From Methylomonas sp. (lineage in GTDB: Bacteria > Pseudomonadota > Gammaproteobacteria > Methylococcales > Methylomonadaceae): 64,000 bases of DNA. How positions within the stretch are numbered: position 1 is the first letter of the stretch; each line of letters starts with the position of its first letter. The stretch is taken from assembly GCF_023228165.1 (NCBI RefSeq), contig NZ_JALOBS010000012.1, positions 1 through 64,000 on the forward strand. The letters are read 5' to 3'. Shown here in pieces: positions 60,924-64,000 of this stretch. Position numbers and translations under genes: made by a program. Under the pieces are notes generated by a model, which was not told the origin of the DNA, made no database searches, and was given only the letters and a program-made list of their open reading frames with translations.

Positions 60924-62294
60924 ATGTCGATAAAAACCATCATCCTGGCAGCGGGCCAGGGTACGCGTATGCGTTCATCCCGTCCGAAAGTGTTGCATGA
61001 AATTGCCAATAAAGCCTTGTTGCAACATGTCTATGAAACCAGCTTGGCACTGCAGGACAACGATGTATACATCATTTACGGCCATGGCGGCGAAACAGTC
61101 AAACAAACTCTCGAACATTTCCAGGCGACCTGGATAGAGCAACGACAGCAATTGGGTACCGGTCACGCCGTCCAGCAAGCCATTCACCACGTGGAAGACG
61201 TCGACACCGTTTTAGTGCTATACGGCGATGTGCCATTATTGAAAGCCAAGACCATACAGACCTTATTAGGCAAGGTTAGCGCAACCTCGTTGGCGCTCTT
61301 AACCGTGACGTTGGACGACCCCAGCGGCTATGGCCGTATCGTACGGGACAAAGATCATGCGGTGATTAAAATAGTTGAGCAAAAAGATGCCAACGAAGCC
61401 GAGTTGCAAATTAGCGAAGGCAATACCGGTATACTGGCTTGTAAGGGCAAGCAATTGAAAAATTGGTTGTCCAGGCTGAGCAATAATAATGCGCAAAATG
61501 AATATTATCTGACCGATATCATTGAAATGGCGGTGGATGACGGTCTGACTATAGAGACCAGCCAGGCCAATAGCGCCGATGAAGTCTTGGGGGTCAATAA
61601 TCGCAGTCAACTTGCACACCTGGAACGAGTGTATCAGCTCGAACAGGCCGAAATGCTGATGGAAAAAGGCATGACCCTGCGTGATCCAGGCCGGATCGAC
61701 GTGCGAGGCACATTTGCCGGTTTGGGCCAGGATATCGATGTCGATGTCAATGTGGTATTTGAAGGTGTCAACTCCATAGGTTCGCACGTTAAAATCGGCC
61801 CCAATTGCCTGATCAAAAACGCCACTATTGCCGATGGCGTGGAAATATTAGCTAATTGCGTGATAGAAGATACCAAGATAGGTGCCGATAGCCGCATCGG
61901 ACCTTTCGCCCGACTAAGGCCGCAAACCGAACTGGCCGCTCAGGTGCACATCGGTAACTTCGTTGAGGTTAAAAAAACCACTGTGGCCAGCGGCAGTAAA
62001 ATTAACCATTTAAGTTACATCGGTGATAGCGAAATCGGCAGCAAGGTCAACGTCGGCGCCGGCACCATTACCTGTAATTACGATGGCGTCAACAAATTCA
62101 AGACCATCATTAAAGACGGCGCATTCATCGGTTCCGACACGCAATTGGTTGCGCCGGTTACGGTGGGAAAAAATGCTACTATTGGTGCTGGTTCAACGAT
62201 TACCAAAGATACGCCGGCAGACCAACTGACGCTGAGCCGCGTCAAACAGATCGCCATTCCAGGATGGCTGCGGCCGGTAAAACAGGAGAAATAA
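60924..62294 (+). CDS. glmU: Bifunctional GlmU (GlcNAc-1-P uridyltransferase / GlcN-1-P acetyltransferase)
   Basis: 456 aa. The N-terminal uridyltransferase domain (about 1-230) starts with IILAAGQGTRMRSSRPKVLH; the C-terminal left-handed beta-helix acetyltransferase (about 250-450) has the hexapeptide repeats (for example IGPNCLIKNATIADGVEI) and NVGAGTITCNYDGVNK. It makes UDP-GlcNAc for peptidoglycan and LPS. AAGGACTAAGGC precedes the ATG. glmS follows with no real gap. Confidence 0.97.
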   Translation: MSIKTIILAAGQGTRMRSSRPKVLHEIANKALLQHVYETSLALQDNDVYIIYGHGGETVKQTLEHFQATWIEQRQQLGTGHAVQQAIHHVEDVDTVLVLYGDVPLLKAKTIQTLLGKVSATSLALLTVTLDDPSGYGRIVRDKDHAVIKIVEQKDANEAELQISEGNTGILACKGKQLKNWLSRLSNNNAQNEYYLTDIIEMAVDDGLTIETSQANSADEVLGVNNRSQLAHLERVYQLEQAEMLMEKGMTLRDPGRIDVRGTFAGLGQDIDVDVNVVFEGVNSIGSHVKIGPNCLIKNATIADGVEILANCVIEDTKIGADSRIGPFARLRPQTELAAQVHIGNFVEVKKTTVASGSKINHLSYIGDSEIGSKVNVGAGTITCNYDGVNKFKTIIKDGAFIGSDTQLVAPVTVGKNATIGAGSTITKDTPADQLTLSRVKQIAIPGWLRPVKQEK

Positions 62295-62295
62295 T

Positions 62296-64000
62296 ATGTG
62301 TGGCATCGTCGCCGGTATTGCACAACGTAACGTAGTGCCGATTCTAATTGAAGGGCTGAAACGATTGGAATATAGAGGATATGACTCGGCAGGGTTGGCG
62401 GTAGTCAATCAGGGCGAAATATTTCGAAAAAGAGAATTGGGCAAGGTTAAGGGCTTGGAAGCCCTGATAGCCGCCGATCCCATCGCCGGTAACGTCGGTA
62501 TTGCCCATACCCGCTGGGCCACGCACGGCAAGCCCAGCACTCAGAACGCCCATCCGCATGTCAGCAAGGATAAAGTGGCGGTGGTGCATAACGGCATCAT
62601 CGAAAACCACGATCACTTGCGCACCGCTCTGCAGCAAGACGGCTATGTTTTCACTTCGGAAACGGATACCGAAGTCATCGTGCATAAAATAGCCCAGGAA
62701 TTGCAAACCGACGATGATTTGTTGGCAGCCGTAAAAAGCACCATCGCGACCTTGCAGGGGGCATATGCATTGGGTGTGGTGCATGCGGATCAGCCCGATA
62801 TTTTGATTGCTTGCCGTAAAGGCAGCCCCTTGGTGATCGGTATCGGTATAGGCGAATATTTTATCGCCTCGGACATTGCCGCCCTGCTACCGGTTACCCA
62901 ACGGTTCATTTTTCTGGAAGACGGCGATATTGCCGAATTGACCATTAACGGCGCCAGTATTCAGGATGAACACGGCAAACGCGTGGTGCGGCCGGTTATC
63001 GAGAGCCAGTTAAAAGCCGACTCGGTCGATAAAGGCAAATACCGCCATTACATGCTGAAGGAAATTTATGAGCAAGCCTGGGCGGTTTCGGAAACCCTGG
63101 AAGGTCGCTTCGTCAACAACAAGCTGCAAGACACCGCATTCGGCCATAATGCTGCCGAGGTATTCGACCAAATCAAATCCGTATTGATTTTAGCCTGCGG
63201 TACCAGCTATCACTCGGGACTTGTGGCACGCTATTGGTTTGAAAAATACGCGCGTGTACCGTGTTCTATCGAGGTTGCCAGCGAATTCCGTTACCGCAAC
63301 CCGGTGATCTCCCCCAACACACTAGTGGTCACCATTTCCCAATCCGGCGAAACCGCCGACACCTTGGCCGCCTTGCAGGAAGCCAAGAAACTGGGCGTCA
63401 AACATTCACTGGTAATCTGCAATGTACCGGAAAGCTCGTTAGTCAGAGAATCCGAGCTGGTGATGATGACCCGCGCCGGTCCGGAAATCGGCGTTGCTTC
63501 CACTAAGGCCTTCACTACGCAATTGGTGGCGCTGCTGATGCTGCTGATTGCGATCGGCCGCCGCTTTGAATTAAGCCAGGAAATGGAAGAGAAAATCGTG
63601 TCCGAGTTGTTCGGTTTGCCGGGCAACATAGAAAAGGTTTTGAAGCTGGATGAAACCATAGAAGTGCTGTCGCAGCGGTTTGCCGATAAACAAAATGCCC
63701 TGTTTCTGGGGCGAGGCACGCATTATCCGATAGCGATGGAAGGTTCGCTGAAGTTGAAGGAAATTTCCTACATTCACGCCGAAGCTTACCCCGCCGGTGA
63801 ATTGAAACATGGTCCGTTGGCGCTAATCGACGCCGAAATGCCGGTCGTCACCGTGGCGCCGAATAACAACCTGCTGGAAAAACTCAGGTCCAATATTCAG
63901 GAAGTCAGCGCTCGTGGCGGTCAGTTGATCGTATTTATGGATGAAACATTAGCGGACGCCGGCGACGAAAACGTACAAATCATCAAGATGCCCAGTGTCG
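62296..64000 (+). CDS. glmS: Glucosamine-6-phosphate synthase GlmS, 3' end beyond the window
   Basis: 568 codons are visible, open to the window edge; about 40 more are expected (the family has about 609 aa). Cys2 of MCGIVAGIAQ is the glutaminase nucleophile. The N-terminal Ntn glutaminase domain (HTRWATHGKPST, HNGIIENH) is followed by two SIS domains (LACGTSYHSG, TISQSGETADTL, IHAEAYPAGELKHGPLALI). It makes glucosamine-6-phosphate from fructose-6-phosphate and glutamine, the step before GlmM and GlmU. The ATG is one base after the glmU stop; a shared glmU-glmS transcript is usual. Confidence 0.97.
   Translation, partial: MCGIVAGIAQRNVVPILIEGLKRLEYRGYDSAGLAVVNQGEIFRKRELGKVKGLEALIAADPIAGNVGIAHTRWATHGKPSTQNAHPHVSKDKVAVVHNGIIENHDHLRTALQQDGYVFTSETDTEVIVHKIAQELQTDDDLLAAVKSTIATLQGAYALGVVHADQPDILIACRKGSPLVIGIGIGEYFIASDIAALLPVTQRFIFLEDGDIAELTINGASIQDEHGKRVVRPVIESQLKADSVDKGKYRHYMLKEIYEQAWAVSETLEGRFVNNKLQDTAFGHNAAEVFDQIKSVLILACGTSYHSGLVARYWFEKYARVPCSIEVASEFRYRNPVISPNTLVVTISQSGETADTLAALQEAKKLGVKHSLVICNVPESSLVRESELVMMTRAGPEIGVASTKAFTTQLVALLMLLIAIGRRFELSQEMEEKIVSELFGLPGNIEKVLKLDETIEVLSQRFADKQNALFLGRGTHYPIAMEGSLKLKEISYIHAEAYPAGELKHGPLALIDAEMPVVTVAPNNNLLEKLRSNIQEVSARGGQLIVFMDETLADAGDENVQIIKMPSV

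Overview
The window reads as ordinary, gene-dense chromosome of a gammaproteobacterium with moderate G+C. Gene orders that point there are rsmI/lpoA-yraN-diaA, glyQ-glyS-gmhB-plsC, mnmG-rsmG-parA-parB and atpIBEFHAGDC-glmU-glmS. A transketolase of the kind I associate with RuMP-pathway methanotrophs, the large PstC/PstA permeases and several small conserved proteins make a Methylomonas-like member of the Methylococcales the most likely source. That is inference from family resemblance; no methane oxidation gene lies in the window. No tRNA, rRNA, CRISPR array, prophage or intact insertion sequence was recognised.

Layout. Positions 1-5.1 kb (minus strand): a C-terminally cut rimK, the methionine-salvage genes mtnB-mtnD-mtnC directly behind the RNase P RNA gene, a CBS-domain protein and proA. 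5.2-10.2 kb (minus): an operon-like group of an unknown 181-aa protein and two different membrane GTPases, then a MetOD1-like sensor translationally overlapped with a GGDEF diguanylate cyclase. 10.2-12.2 kb: low gene density, with decayed coding remnants and two small lipoproteins that face each other across one terminator. 12.2-16 kb: rsmI divergent from lpoA-yraN-diaA. 16-20.7 kb: a transketolase, a possible 42-aa membrane peptide, a beta-sandwich-like protein, an asparaginase and folA. 20.8-27.6 kb: a phosphate regulon, pstS-pstC-pstA-pstB-phoU, preceded by two Pho boxes. 27.7-34.4 kb: cbpA-cbpM, a YheT-type hydrolase, glyQ-glyS-gmhB-plsC. 34.5-38.5 kb: three tandem copies of a tiny lipoprotein gene, an HTTM-DCC fusion membrane protein and three small membrane proteins. 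38.5-49.4 kb: metH, UPF0114, a glutaredoxin-like protein, class I fumarase, small proteins, a MEKHLA protein, and a 70-aa gene-ribA-Lon-like protease operon. 49.5-64 kb (plus): tRNA modification, rRNA methylation, chromosome partition, the complete F1Fo ATP synthase operon with a clear promoter and terminator, glmU, and glmS running off the window end.

Most of the window is housekeeping. The parts I cannot explain from known systems are the paired-GTPase operon (5.2-8.5 kb), the tandem lipoprotein array with repeated hairpins (34.5-35.3 kb), the decayed region around 10.3-10.8 kb, the atypical transketolase, the 48-nt near-palindrome before fumA, and the abrupt break in rimK. None is proven to be a new system. 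The GTPase operon is the best candidate for a multi-gene system of unknown function, and the lipoprotein array is the clearest local oddity.
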